DNA of 64,000 nt from the NCBI GenBank assembly GCA_965250105.1, contig OZ252290.1, positions 3,472,001 through 3,536,000 on the forward strand. The letters run 5' to 3'. The position numbers were made by a program, and so were the translations under genes. Every line of letters starts with the position of its first letter. Within the stretch, counting starts at the first letter, position 1. This DNA comes from JBCBSK01 sp965250105 (GTDB lineage Bacteria; Pseudomonadota; Alphaproteobacteria; Rhizobiales; Tepidamorphaceae). A model generated the notes under the pieces. The model was not told where the DNA came from and searched no databases. It worked only from the letters and a program-made list of their open reading frames with translations. Shown piece after piece: positions 16,638-23,084 of this stretch.

Positions 16638-17486
16638 GTGATGCTACGGGAGATCTTCGGTCGCAATCTGAGGCGTTTGTGCGAAGCGCGGGGGTCGATC
16701 GCATCCGTATGCCGAGAGACGGGTATCAACCGTCAGCAGTTCAACAAATACCTCAACGGCTCGTCCCTCCCCGATCAAAACAACCAGGATCGGATCGCGC
16801 GCTATTTCGGCGTCAAGCCAGCCGATTTGTTTCGCGACGAGGTGGTCGACTCGGAGGGGATTTCGCTAACGGTTGAGCGGTCCGAACTATCCGCGAGGCT
16901 ATCAAGGATCGCCGAGGCCGAACGACCGTCCGCTCTCGAATGCGGCCGGTATTTCGTGACGTTCGGCGAGCCCACCGACCCGAACATGATCGTCCGGGCC
17001 ATCATGATCGTGTGGCATGAGGGGCGCTCGACGGTCTTTCGCCGGCTCACCGGCTTTGCGGAGCCGCGCGGCAGCTGGTGGGCGGATTATGGCGGTGATC
17101 ACACCGGCGTCGTGATGGACCGCAGACAGCATCTTCATTTCGTCGGGCTCAATCAGGTCGGCAATCAAGAGCCGACGCTGATTACGGTCGCATGGACGAC
17201 CAGCGAGCGGCCGCTCCTGGTTGGACACGCCGCTGTCCTTGGGACGGCGCCGGTGATTTGCCCCGTTGTGATTTCGAAGGTGTCGGAACGGTTGTCCCTG
17301 AGAAGGGCCCTGGCCAGCGCTCGCGCCTATTCGGTCGATGATCCGGCGATAGAAGCAGCCGTCGTCGATGCCCTTGCCGATCGCGGTGCTCAATTGGCTC
17401 GGATGCTACAACCGCTGGATCTGTCCGTATCGCCGCTCAATCAAGGTCGCCAGACCGCCAGGCCGGAACGCCTCAACGGTCATTGA
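16638..17486 (+). CDS. XRE-family HTH transcriptional regulator, unknown C-terminal domain
   Basis: The 282-residue protein begins with a Cro/C1-type helix-turn-helix (about residues 3-58): REIFGRNLRRLCEARG, then SVCRETGINRQQFNKYLNG and IARYFGVKPADLF. The remaining 220 residues are not a domain I recognise. They look like a mixed alpha/beta module with GRYFVTFGEPTDPNMIVRAI, RGSWWADYGGDHTGVV and a helical tail, and could sense a ligand or a partner. Translation can start at GTG 16638 or the adjacent ATG 16641; no strong ribosome binding site precedes them and a stop codon lies about 30 bases upstream in frame. It sits directly before the peptide gene and oxidoreductase in the same direction, so it is the likely regulator of that locus. 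Confidence 0.8.
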   Translation: MMLREIFGRNLRRLCEARGSIASVCRETGINRQQFNKYLNGSSLPDQNNQDRIARYFGVKPADLFRDEVVDSEGISLTVERSELSARLSRIAEAERPSALECGRYFVTFGEPTDPNMIVRAIMIVWHEGRSTVFRRLTGFAEPRGSWWADYGGDHTGVVMDRRQHLHFVGLNQVGNQEPTLITVAWTTSERPLLVGHAAVLGTAPVICPVVISKVSERLSLRRALASARAYSVDDPAIEAAVVDALADRGAQLARMLQPLDLSVSPLNQGRQTARPERLNGH

Positions 17487-17612
17487 GCGCGAGCTTCGCT
17501 AAAGGCGCGAAGGTCGCGAGCCCCCTTCGCATTTCGCGAGAATTTCCAATCTCCCAATACTCCGGTCGAATGTATGCGTCCTTTTCGTGGGGCGCAAACA
17601 AAGGAGATAGAC

Positions 17613-17702
17613 ATGAAGACCGGTGTTCTCAACATCAACGTGAAGCCCATTTCCAGCGCGTCGAGCCTGAATACAAAGGCCATGTGCTACAACAAGCAAT
17701 AA
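17613..17702 (+). CDS. 29-residue peptide, candidate RiPP precursor
   Basis: This very short frame encodes a peptide beginning MKTGVLNINVKPISS and ending TKAMCYNKQ. AAGGAG lies six bases before the ATG, one of the best ribosome binding sites in the region, which argues that it is truly translated. The first half alternates hydrophobic and polar residues like a leader that pairs with a recognition domain. The second half is rich in Ser, Thr and Asn and has a single Cys at position 25, residues that maturation enzymes modify. It lies 126 bases after the regulator and 54 bases before a SagB-type oxidoreductase, separated from it by a perfect terminator hairpin. The alternative is a regulatory leader peptide controlling that terminator. 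No homologue is known to me. Confidence 0.6.
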   Translation: MKTGVLNINVKPISSASSLNTKAMCYNKQ

Positions 17703-17709
17703 CCAGCGA

Positions 17710-17745
17710 GCCCTGCCGCCGACAATGGCGGCAGGGCTTTTCTTT
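17710..17745 (+). terminator. Strong hairpin terminator or attenuator between peptide and oxidoreductase genes
   Basis: A perfect 11-bp stem (GCCCTGCCGCC with GGCGGCAGGGC) around a 6-base loop is followed by TTTTCTTT. It begins seven bases after the peptide stop codon, and the next gene's ribosome binding site comes straight after the T-run. It would let the peptide be made in excess, with limited read-through into the enzyme gene. Confidence 0.8.
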
Positions 17746-17756
17746 GGGAGATCGCA

Positions 17757-18890
17757 ATGCGTATTCGGGCGGCACGCACCCTCGTGTTCTTGCGTGAGAA
17801 CGGCCAGTTGCTTGGTTTCAACTATCTGAGCAAGAAGTCCTTCGCTTGCTCGCAGGACCTGCTGGCCTTCCTGCCGATGGTCGATGAATGGACCGAGGTC
17901 GCGGACATCTGCGCGAAACTCGGGGCGCAGGAACGCGTGTTTGACGCGCAGGTTGAGGCCTTGATCGACGTTTCGGCGATCGTTGCCGAGGGAAGCCTTG
18001 TCGCTCATGACGAAGCGCGCTTCGTCGCGGACTGGAATTGGGGCCTTCCCGCAGCGCTTTTCCATCAGTCGGTCCGTGATCGGCCATGCATGACGGTCGA
18101 AGAAGGTGAAGCTGTTCAGCGTGAGCGGCTCGTATCCGGGCAACCGGCACCGGCGCTCTTCTCGCGAATGCTGCCTCCCGCCGAGCAAATCATGTTGCCA
18201 AGAGCGCCATCGCCTGTCCTTGAGGTCATGGCACAGCGGCGCACGATACGGTCAGCGTCGGCTCCGACGGTGGCCCTAGAGGATGTCGCGGACTGCCTGT
18301 TCGCCGGGCTTGGCATCGTCGGTCACACCCGTAACGGTGTCGGCGTCTCGCTACCGCTGTCGATGACGCCGTCGGGCGGCGCGCGGAACCCTTATGAGGC
18401 GTTCGTGTGCGCGCGGCGCGTGGATGGGCTCGCGGCTGGCGTCTACCACTATTCGGCTGTTGATCACGCTCTTGAGCCGATCGACGGGGCCGACCTGCCG
18501 CTCCTGTCCGAGCTGATTGGCGGTCAGGAGTGGGCCGATGACATGCCGGTCATGATCATTCTGGTCGCCTATTTCGACCGATCCGCCTGGAAGTATCACG
18601 ACGCGAACGCCTACAGGGTTGTTCTGATCGAGGCGGGGCACATCGGCCAGAACATCATGCTTGCGGCGACGGAACGCGGACTGTCAGCCTGTCCGTCGGC
18701 GGCGCTCGATCACTCAAAAATCTCAGACCTGTTGGGGCTCGACGGTTTGATGCACGGAGCCCCGATATACGCACTGACGGTGGCGCATCCTGGTCATGCG
18801 GAAGCGATGATTCCGGTGGCCGCACCATCGGACCGAACACAAAGGGGCATCGCAGATGCGAGCACTGAAGGTCTTGAAATCAGAGCATAG
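17757..18890 (+). CDS. SagB/ThcOx-type nitroreductase-fold oxidoreductase with RRE-like N-terminus
   Basis: The C-terminal part (about 155-365) is a SagB-type FMN oxidoreductase. It has AQRRTIRSAS, TPSGGARNPYEAFVCARRV, GLAAGVYHYSAVDHALEPI, and AYRVVLIEAGHIGQNIMLAATERGL. In SagB/McbC enzymes this fold oxidises azolines to azoles in peptides. The N-terminal 85 residues look like a PqqD-like winged-helix recognition element: LLGFNYLSKKSF, then SQDLLAFLPMVDEWTEVADICAKL and VEALIDVSAIVAEGSLV. That would let the enzyme bind a leader peptide directly. GGGAG lies six bases before the ATG at 17757. No YcaO cyclodehydratase, protease or exporter is nearby. NCBI models for stand-alone SagB-related peptide maturation dehydrogenases exist; whether this protein falls in them needs a search. 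Confidence 0.82.
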   Translation: MRIRAARTLVFLRENGQLLGFNYLSKKSFACSQDLLAFLPMVDEWTEVADICAKLGAQERVFDAQVEALIDVSAIVAEGSLVAHDEARFVADWNWGLPAALFHQSVRDRPCMTVEEGEAVQRERLVSGQPAPALFSRMLPPAEQIMLPRAPSPVLEVMAQRRTIRSASAPTVALEDVADCLFAGLGIVGHTRNGVGVSLPLSMTPSGGARNPYEAFVCARRVDGLAAGVYHYSAVDHALEPIDGADLPLLSELIGGQEWADDMPVMIILVAYFDRSAWKYHDANAYRVVLIEAGHIGQNIMLAATERGLSACPSAALDHSKISDLLGLDGLMHGAPIYALTVAHPGHAEAMIPVAAPSDRTQRGIADASTEGLEIRA

Positions 18891-19008
18891 CAACATCGAG
18901 CCCATGCTCGCGATGCTGCGCTATATCAGAGAGGACTTCGTCGGTCGCGACGAGTTTATCGTCTACCTGCTCGACATGGTCATTTACGAGCTGTGTCAGC
19001 AGCGCTAG
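18856..19008 (+). CDS. 50-residue protein overlapping the oxidoreductase gene end
   Basis: The frame starts at ATG 18856 inside the last 35 bases of the oxidoreductase gene, with AAAGGGG eight to nine bases upstream. The product starts MRALKVLKSEHSNIEPMLAML and ends with a hydrophobic helix (EFIVYLLDMVIYELCQQR). The overlap and good spacing suggest translational coupling, so it may be a partner of the enzyme. The size and the amphipathic helices also fit a small immunity, transport-helper or scaffold protein. I recognise no family. It is too short to be sure it is real, but codon content looks protein-like. Confidence 0.5.
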   Translation: MRALKVLKSEHSNIEPMLAMLRYIREDFVGRDEFIVYLLDMVIYELCQQR

Positions 19009-19156
19009 CCATCTCGTGTTGCAATCGGGCAAGGACGGCGGCCGACTTGGCGGTCTCGATGAGGTGAGCCAGCCTCAAGAGATCCGCGTCTCTTGCGACG
19101 GCCGAAAGCGTCCCCAATTCGCGGACAATACCGTCAAGATCGTCTTCGTCACTCAT
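18980..19156 (-). CDS. Hypothetical 58-residue protein
   Basis: On the minus strand, converging on the 50-codon gene with a 29-base overlap of the two ends, a frame starts at ATG 19156 with MSDEDDLDGIVRELGTLSAVA. It is acidic at the front and helical throughout (DLLRLAHLIETAKSAAVLARL). No strong ribosome binding site precedes it. The sequence reads like protein rather than a shadow, but no family is recognised and the case is modest. Confidence 0.35.
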   Translation of the reverse strand: MSDEDDLDGIVRELGTLSAVARDADLLRLAHLIETAKSAAVLARLQHEMASAADTARK

Positions 19157-19301
19157 GGCCAGCCCCACAGCCCCAACGCTCGGACCGCAAGTCTATACTA
19201 TCAGACTGTGTCGGGAGTGCGTTGAGGGTGCTCACGGATCAATGGTGCGCTCTCTTGCGCCATGGATCCCGGGAAAGGTGCGATGAGCAGCGGAAAAACC
19301 G

Positions 19302-19360
19302 CAATAAAATCAACGAATCAAAAATGTTGGATAAGAGCTATCGATCTGTTGATTTTATTG
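19302..19360. repeat. Perfect 13-bp inverted repeat abutting tRNA-Glu
   Basis: CAATAAAATCAAC at 19302-19314 is the exact complement of the segment at 19348-19360, with 33 bases between. The right arm ends four bases from the 3' end of tRNA-Glu. The AT-rich arms contrast with the surrounding GC-rich DNA. It could be a transcript end for the tRNA, or a border of inserted DNA, since tRNA 3' ends are common insertion targets. Confidence 0.6.
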
Positions 19361-19364
19361 TATC

Positions 19365-19440
19365 TGGCACGCCCTACGGGACTCGAACCCGTGTTTCCGC
19401 CGTGAAAGGGCGGCGTCCTAGACCGCTAGACGAAGGGCGC
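19365..19440 (-). tRNA. tRNA-Glu (UUC anticodon)
   Basis: The 76-base gene reads from GCGCCCT at 19440 to an encoded CCA at 19365. The anticodon arm CCGCC-CTTTCAC-GGCGG shows the anticodon TTC, and the T-loop TTCGAGT and D-arm are standard. The acceptor stem pairs over seven bases with one G-U. It marks the right edge of the accessory patch. Confidence 0.95.
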
Positions 19441-19634
19441 AGCGCGGAAGCGGCGTTATAGGGGCAAAGACTCCGGCCATCAAGCGGTCTTTGGGAGAAT
19501 TTTCACCGCTTCGGGGCCGTGAAGCAGCCTGCGCCAGGGATGGTGCCGAAAAGCTGCGCCAACGTCTCAAAATCGAGTGTCTTGCCGTTTTTCGACTAAG
19601 TCGATCTAGAACACGGGATGACGCGACGGTAGGC

Positions 19635-20075
19635 TCACCAGACGCCGGTATTCTCCATCGATGCCCAGGGCTCCTGCTTGGGCAGCGCCGCACCCTTCTG
19701 CAGCAATTCGATCGAGATGTTGTCCGGCGAGCGGATGAAGGCCATGTTTCCGTCGCGCGGCGGCCGGTTGATCGTCACGCCGTCGGCCTGGAGCTTGGCG
19801 CAGGTCGCGTAGATGTCGTCGACCTCGAAGGCGAGGTGACCGAAATTGCGCCCGCCCGTATAGGTTTCCGGATCCCAGTTATAGGTCAGCTCCAGGAGTG
19901 GCGCGCGCTCTTCTGTCGCCCGCGCCGAATCGGCCGGCGCCGCCAGGAAGATCAGCGTGAAACGGCCCTGTTCGCTGTCATAGCGACGGACTTCCTCGAG
20001 CCCGAGCTTGTTGCAGTAGAAATCGAGCGAGGCGTCGACATCGGCGACGCGGACCATGGTGTGAAGATAGCGCAT
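19635..20075 (-). CDS. gloA: Lactoylglutathione lyase (glyoxalase I)
   Basis: The enzyme would isomerise the hemithioacetal of methylglyoxal and glutathione to S-lactoylglutathione. The 146-residue VOC-fold protein begins MRYLHTMVRVADVDASLDFY, where the His is a metal ligand. It continues with LGLEEVRRYDSEQGRFTLIFL, APLLELTYNW with a Glu ligand, FGHLAFEVDDIY with a His ligand and a final ISIELLQKG with a Glu ligand. That full set of four metal ligands supports true glyoxalase I rather than another VOC protein. Start at ATG 20075 follows family length. Its neighbour across a divergent gap is a sirtuin. Confidence 0.92.
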   Translation of the reverse strand: MRYLHTMVRVADVDASLDFYCNKLGLEEVRRYDSEQGRFTLIFLAAPADSARATEERAPLLELTYNWDPETYTGGRNFGHLAFEVDDIYATCAKLQADGVTINRPPRDGNMAFIRSPDNISIELLQKGAALPKQEPWASMENTGVW

Positions 20076-20190
20076 TTCGGCGTCGATCCTTTCGCGGAAC
20101 TGTCGGACCTTTAGATACGGGCGGTAGGATGATGGTCGATCATAATGACGATCACATGTATCCGATGTGCGAATCGGCAAGGACGACAAG

Positions 20191-20991
20191 ATGATAGATC
20201 GCCAGCCAAATGTTGTGAAAACCGGCAGCGCCGGGTCGGCGGACGATGTCGCCCGGTTGCGCGCCATGATCGACGAGGCCGCGCGCATCGCCGTCTTCAC
20301 CGGCGCGGGCATGAGCACCGAATGTGGCATTCCCGATTTCCGCGGGCCAGGCGGGCTGTGGAAAACCAATATGCCAATCGACTTCCAGAGCTTTGTCGCC
20401 TCGGCCGAGATGCGGCGCGAGGCCTGGCGGCGGAAATTCGCCATGGAGGACGTCTTCCGCGCCGCGAGACCCGGGCCCGGCCATCTGGCGCTGGCCGATC
20501 TCGTCGCCAGTGGCCGGGTCCTGAAGGTCATCACCCAGAACATCGATAACATGCATCAGAATGCCGGCATTGCGGCCGAGCGGGTGATCGAACTGCATGG
20601 CAATGGCAGCTACGCGACCTGCCTGGCCTGCGGTCTGCGTCATGAGCTCGATGAGATCCGCGACCATGTCGCGGTAACGGGCGAGCCGCCCGATTGCCGG
20701 GCCTGCGGTGGTCTGGTGAAGACCGCGACGATCTCCTTCGGCCAGGCCATGCCCGAACAGCCCATGGCCCAAGCGATCGCGGCGGCCGAGGCATGTGATC
20801 TGTTTCTGGTGCTGGGGTCGTCGCTGAGCGTCTGGCCGGCGGCCGGCTTGCCCGCATTGGCCGCCGAGCGCGGCGCGGCCCTCGTCATCGTGAATGGCGA
20901 GCCGACCGAGCTCGACGATCTGGCCGATCGCGTCATGCGATATGATCTCTCTGATTTTCTACCCAGGGTATTCACACCAGAACAGCGTTAA
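20191..20991 (+). CDS. NAD-dependent protein deacylase, Sir2 family
   Basis: Sirtuins remove acyl groups from lysine using NAD. The 266-residue protein has all core motifs: FTGAGMSTECGIPDFRGPGGLWK at about 36-58, TQNIDNMHQNAG at about 115-126, catalytic His136 in ELHGNGS, and the zinc cysteines C144, C147, C169 and C172. VLGSSLSVWPAAGLP is the usual C-terminal NAD motif. The start at 20191 is preferred because AAGGA lies seven bases upstream; an upstream GTG at 20167 is in frame. The short small domain suggests a bacterial class III or U-like sirtuin, but the acyl preference cannot be read from sequence. Confidence 0.93.
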   Translation: MIDRQPNVVKTGSAGSADDVARLRAMIDEAARIAVFTGAGMSTECGIPDFRGPGGLWKTNMPIDFQSFVASAEMRREAWRRKFAMEDVFRAARPGPGHLALADLVASGRVLKVITQNIDNMHQNAGIAAERVIELHGNGSYATCLACGLRHELDEIRDHVAVTGEPPDCRACGGLVKTATISFGQAMPEQPMAQAIAAAEACDLFLVLGSSLSVWPAAGLPALAAERGAALVIVNGEPTELDDLADRVMRYDLSDFLPRVFTPEQR

Positions 20992-21115
20992 ATCGGTGGA
21001 GAATCTGCCTGATGCCCGGAAAACGCGCTTTCACTGCCGCGTGGCGGTGTTATTCTTGTAGACGAATCATGTGCCGGCCAAGTCCGGGGCAGATATGGTG
21101 CGTAGGAGTGGCGTG

Positions 21116-21694
21116 ATGGCAACCGACGAGTCGCCACGGGAGCGGGGCGACGCGACATCCGTGCCGGACACGACCGTCGATGTCGTCGAGATCGTCGGCC
21201 GCATCAAATGGTTCGACGTGGCCAAGGGCTATGGCTTCATCGAGCCCGATGGTGGCCAGTCGGATGTTCTGCTGCATGTCACCTGCCTGCGCCGCGACGG
21301 GTTCCAGACGGCTTATGAAGGTGCGCGCATCGTTTGCGAGGCGCTGAACCGGCCGCGCGGGCTGCAGGCCTTCCGGGTCATCAGCATGGACGAATCGACG
21401 GCCGTCCATCCGTCCCAGCAGCCCGTCCGAACCCATGTCAGCGTGACGCCCGACGGCGAGTATGAGCGCGTCGTGGTGAAATGGTTCAACCGGGTGCGCG
21501 GCTATGGCTTCCTCAGCCGCGGCGACGGCACCGATGATATCTTCGTCCATATGGAAACCCTGCGCCGCTTCGGTTTCGCCGAATTGCGTCCCGGCCAGGA
21601 ATTGCTGGCCCGTTTCGGCCCTGGCCCCAAGGGGCTGATGGCGGCCGAACTCAAGCCGCTGCCGGAACATGGCGGTAGCCCGCAATCCCATTGA
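21116..21694 (+). CDS. Double cold-shock-domain protein
   Basis: The 192-residue protein has two cold-shock (OB-fold) domains. The first is GRIKWFDVAKGYGFIEPDGGQSDVLLHV at about 24-55 and the second VVKWFNRVRGYGFLSRGDGTDDIFVHMETL at about 120-150. Both keep the RNP1-like KGYGFI/RGYGFL and the RNP2-like segment for single-strand RNA or DNA binding. Such paired-CSD proteins are typical of alphaproteobacteria and may act as RNA chaperones. The start at 21116 has GGAG seven bases upstream. The stop overlaps the DUF192 start, so the two form an operon, an order common in this group. Confidence 0.92.
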   Translation: MATDESPRERGDATSVPDTTVDVVEIVGRIKWFDVAKGYGFIEPDGGQSDVLLHVTCLRRDGFQTAYEGARIVCEALNRPRGLQAFRVISMDESTAVHPSQQPVRTHVSVTPDGEYERVVVKWFNRVRGYGFLSRGDGTDDIFVHMETLRRFGFAELRPGQELLARFGPGPKGLMAAELKPLPEHGGSPQSH

Positions 21695-22227
21695 GCGGTC
21701 CGCCGCGACGTGAGCCGGCTCTGGCGCCGGGCGGACCCGCTTCGGGGTGGCTGGGTGCGGTGTCTGCGGCTTGCAAGGCCGTGCTGCTGCTCTGGCTCAT
21801 CGTGCTGGCGGGCGTGGCGGCGGCCGAGGAACCGCCCGCCGATATCGTCTTCGACCGCGACACCGTCATCGTCGAGACTGCGACCGGCCACTATCCGTTC
21901 GACGTCGAGCTGGCCCTGACGCCCGAGCAGCAGGCGCGCGGGCTGATGTTCCGGCGAACACTGTCGCCCGATGCCGGCATGCTGTTCGATTTCGGCCGCA
22001 CCAGGCCGGTATCGATGTGGATGCGCAATACCTATGTGTCGCTCGACATGGTGTTCATCTTCGACAACGGGGTGGTGCATCGCATCGAGCGCGCGACCAC
22101 GCCGTTGTCTGAACGTATCGTCGCCTCCGGTGAGCCGGTCCGCTATGTGCTGGAAGTCGTCGCCGGCACGACCGACCGCATCGGCCTGCGCCCCGGCGAC
22201 CGGCTCGTCCTGCCGGCGCCGCGCTGA
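21691..22227 (+). CDS. DUF192 family secreted protein
   Basis: The 178-residue protein has a hydrophobic segment near its N-terminus (AVLLLWLIVLAGVAAAEE) that looks like a signal peptide. The DUF192 domain follows: FDVELALTPEQQARGLMFRRTLSPDAGMLFDF, then MWMRNTYVSLDMVFIFDNG and a final GLRPGDRLVLP. The domain's function is not established. The start is uncertain: TTG 21691 overlaps the cold-shock gene stop, giving tight coupling, and GTG 21760 would also leave the signal sequence intact. The tRNA-Pro gene follows about 95 bases later. Confidence 0.82.
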   Translation: MSGPPRREPALAPGGPASGWLGAVSAACKAVLLLWLIVLAGVAAAEEPPADIVFDRDTVIVETATGHYPFDVELALTPEQQARGLMFRRTLSPDAGMLFDFGRTRPVSMWMRNTYVSLDMVFIFDNGVVHRIERATTPLSERIVASGEPVRYVLEVVAGTTDRIGLRPGDRLVLPAPR

Positions 22228-22321
22228 AGGCCCCGCCGGCCTTGGGTGGAGGGGCGAGTGACCTTGTGGCGATCACCGGTGGCGCTCGTCGCGTCTTTCG
22301 TGTTAAGCGCCACGGGATCGT

Positions 22322-22398
22322 CGGGGCATGGCGCAGTCCGGTAGCGCACCTGGTTTGGGACCAGGGGGTCGCAAGTTCGAATCTTGCTGCCCCGACCA
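22322..22398 (+). tRNA. tRNA-Pro (UGG anticodon)
   Basis: The 77-base gene runs from CGGGGCA to an encoded CCA. The anticodon arm CCTGG-TTTGGGA-CCAGG carries TGG. The seven-base acceptor stem pairs perfectly and the T-arm is standard. Confidence 0.95.
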
Positions 22399-22464
22399 TT
22401 TTGAGAGCTTTCGGCCGCGGCCGAAACGAGCGAAACAGAGACGGCGAGCAGCGGGAGGCGAGGG

Positions 22465-22770
22465 ATGCGCGCGCGAATTCTGCGCCCGGCGCGGACGGCC
22501 ATGCAGTCCGGCAAGGCAAAGACCAGGAAATGGGTCATGGATTTCGAACAGACCGCGCCGCGTTCGGTCGAACCGCTGATGGGCTGGACCAGTTCGTCGG
22601 ACATGATGCAGCAGCTCAGGCTGAGCTTCGATAGTCTCGACGAGGCGCTCGCTTATGCCGAGAAGAACGGTGTCGAGGTCAATGTCGAGCAGGAGCATCG
22701 GCCGAAGCGGCGCAAAATCGCCTATGCGGACAATTTCCGCGCCGACCGGCGCCAGCCCTGGAGCCATTAG
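22465..22770 (+). CDS. NDUFS4-like respiratory complex I accessory subunit
   Basis: The 101-residue protein matches the ETC_C1_NDUFS4 family, an accessory subunit of NADH:ubiquinone oxidoreductase found in alphaproteobacteria and mitochondria. Marks are ARILRPARTAMQSGKAKTRKWVMDFE, PLMGWTSSSDMMQQLRLSF and the end RRKIAYADNFRADRRQPWSH, with the final A-D-N-F segment diagnostic. GGGAGGCGAGGG precedes the ATG at 22465. It is placed between two tRNA genes, away from a nuo operon. Length and ends agree with the family. Confidence 0.93.
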   Translation: MRARILRPARTAMQSGKAKTRKWVMDFEQTAPRSVEPLMGWTSSSDMMQQLRLSFDSLDEALAYAEKNGVEVNVEQEHRPKRRKIAYADNFRADRRQPWSH

Positions 22771-22808
22771 AGCAACCTGCGTCTGGGACGGCGCAGACAA
22801 GCTGCTCT
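22769..22808. repeat. Palindromic element bounded by AGAGCA/TGCTCT
   Basis: AGAGCA and TGCTCT enclose a second nested pair, GTCTG and CAGAC. It begins at the stop codon of the NDUFS4 homologue. Its AGAGC border resembles dispersed palindromic elements of rhizobial genomes and it may also stabilise or end the transcript. Confidence 0.5.
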
Positions 22809-22824
22809 ATATTTTGAAGTGTCG

Positions 22825-22884
22825 GAGCATCCTTGTGCGTCCGGATTACGGCGCGAAACGCTTCGATCTGAACGGATGATGCTC
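22825..22884. repeat. Second palindromic element (GAGCATC...GATGCTC)
   Basis: Perfect 7-base ends GAGCATC and GATGCTC enclose 46 bases that can fold further. Like the element 20 bases to its left it is bounded by an AGAGC-type border. Together they fill the space before tRNA-Arg. Confidence 0.5.
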
Positions 22885-22958
22885 TAAGCGACACGCGCCT
22901 TCGGGTTGGCGGATAACGGCTTGACGCCGTGGCGTGCCAAAAACGGAAACAAGGATCA

Positions 22959-23035
22959 GGCCCCGTAGCTCAGCTGGATAGAGCACCGGCCTTCTAAGCC
23001 GATGGTCGCAGGTTCGAATCCTGCCGGGGTCGCCA
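22959..23035 (+). tRNA. tRNA-Arg (UCU anticodon)
   Basis: The 77-base gene runs from GGCCCCG to an encoded CCA. The anticodon loop CTTCTAA gives TCT. The stem below it has four normal pairs and a C-A mismatch at positions 27-43. Acceptor and T arms are standard, so I take it as functional. Confidence 0.93.
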
Positions 23036-23084
23036 CCGTCATCTGGCTCGATTCGTCGATTGCGACGACCTCGGGCCGCGACGC

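Noticed and set aside
16565..16876. 103-codon frame with a strong ribosome binding site
   Set aside because: Past the regulator start it is an out-of-frame shadow with non-protein-like composition. The start signal itself is kept as a finding.
17488..17540. Cluster of four CGCGA words before the 29-codon gene
   Set aside because: Spacings are irregular (18, 9 and 20 bases) and CGCGA is frequent in GC-rich DNA, so an operator array is not supported.
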